Shown: piece by piece, positions 30,171-30,390 of the stretch
Position numbering within the stretch: the first letter of the stretch is position 1
How the letters are laid out: every line of letters starts with the position of its first letter
Assembly: GCA_964607835.1 (NCBI GenBank)
Contig: CAZSLL010000015.1
Location: 1-30,390 of the forward strand
DNA length: 30,390 nt
From: DAOVFN01 sp964607835
GTDB taxonomy: Archaea; Aenigmatarchaeota; Aenigmatarchaeia; QMZP01
Direction of reading: 5' to 3'
Program-made: the position numbers and the translations under genes
The notes under the pieces: model-generated
Told to the model about the DNA's origin: nothing
The model's input: the letters and a program-made list of their open reading frames with translations, nothing else
The model's database searches: none

Positions 30171-30223
30171 ATTCGGGAATATCATTGGGCCAAGGCCAGA
30201 TTACATTGATATTATCCCCGAAT
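30171..30223. repeat. Imperfect inverted repeat after the last gene
   Basis: ATTCGGGAATATCA (30171-30184) pairs with TGATATT-atc-CCCGAAT (30207-30223), 14 bp with a 3-nt bulge. It may stabilise or end the transcript of the 29319 gene. Confidence 0.45.
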
Positions 30224-30363
30224 CTTGTCGATACTTGGCCGGGGAGAGGCGGTCCAAAGCCTGAAACCATTTGGGAACCCCCCCCCAGGGCGGGTTTCCT
30301 TTTGCATTGTCAAATAAGAGGGATGTATTAACAGGAGGCCCTGTAGAAAACATCCAAACAATT

Positions 30364-30381
30364 AAGCATGTTTTCATGCTT
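30364..30381. repeat. Short perfect inverted repeat at the window end
   Basis: AAGCATG-tttt-CATGCTT. Its role is not evident. The rest of 30224-30390 shows only a C-run hairpin near 30276-30301 and no gene. Confidence 0.4.
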
Positions 30382-30390
30382 ACATAACGG

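Overview
The window is archaeal. Evidence: a 16S rRNA gene with archaeal signatures, an archaeal-type TrpRS, TyrRS, RadB, fibrillarin (FlpA) and ATP-dependent DNA ligase, TATA boxes about 26 nt before many leaderless starts, and intron-bearing stable RNA genes. AGG/AGA dominate the arginine codons and many genes are tiny and unrecognised, which would fit a DPANN-type lineage (for example Micrarchaeota-like), but the placement is inference. A second group of genes uses a strong AGGAGGTGA Shine-Dalgarno, matching the CCTCC at the 16S 3' end.

Layout. 1-4.6 kb is accessory: an edge-truncated unknown gene, small ORFs with in-frame stop codons, an MNT/HEPN pair with a palindromic promoter, two unknown genes and a Doc/RHH pair. 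4.6-6.4 kb holds what looks like a small envelope regulon: a two-TM membrane protein with a cytoplasmic winged helix, a Spy-like exported protein and a membrane-anchored CPHC protein, with a shared 18-bp GTTTC...GAAAC palindrome upstream of all three promoters. 6.4-10.8 kb carries TspO, a DUF5661-like gene, a widely conserved unknown gene, a GT-C/PMT-like membrane glycosyltransferase of different base composition and a Kazal-type lipoprotein.

10.8-14.7 kb is the most striking part. A 16S gene on the minus strand spans 3.37 kb because it is interrupted by at least nine intron-like insertions (31 to 745 nt). Two of these carry ORFs: a two-motif LAGLIDADG endonuclease, and an HTH protein joined to a PD-(D/E)XK/EDxHD-like domain. 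It is followed by a tRNA-Ala(UGC) with three introns, but no 23S gene follows. Downstream, tRNA-His(GUG) has a D-loop intron and tRNA-Leu(UAA) appears to have four introns. The intron sites fall inside several universal 16S primer sites.

16.7-29 kb is a dense housekeeping block: trpS (with a tandem-repeat leader), tyrS and radB (divergent), two small zinc-type proteins, the pyrB-AMMECR1 operon, a one-chain guaA, a DHH phosphoesterase, flpA, a zinc-ribbon protein, a DUF202 protein and lig. The last 1.4 kb has an unexplained structured 5' leader, an exported protein of different composition, and inverted repeats at the end.
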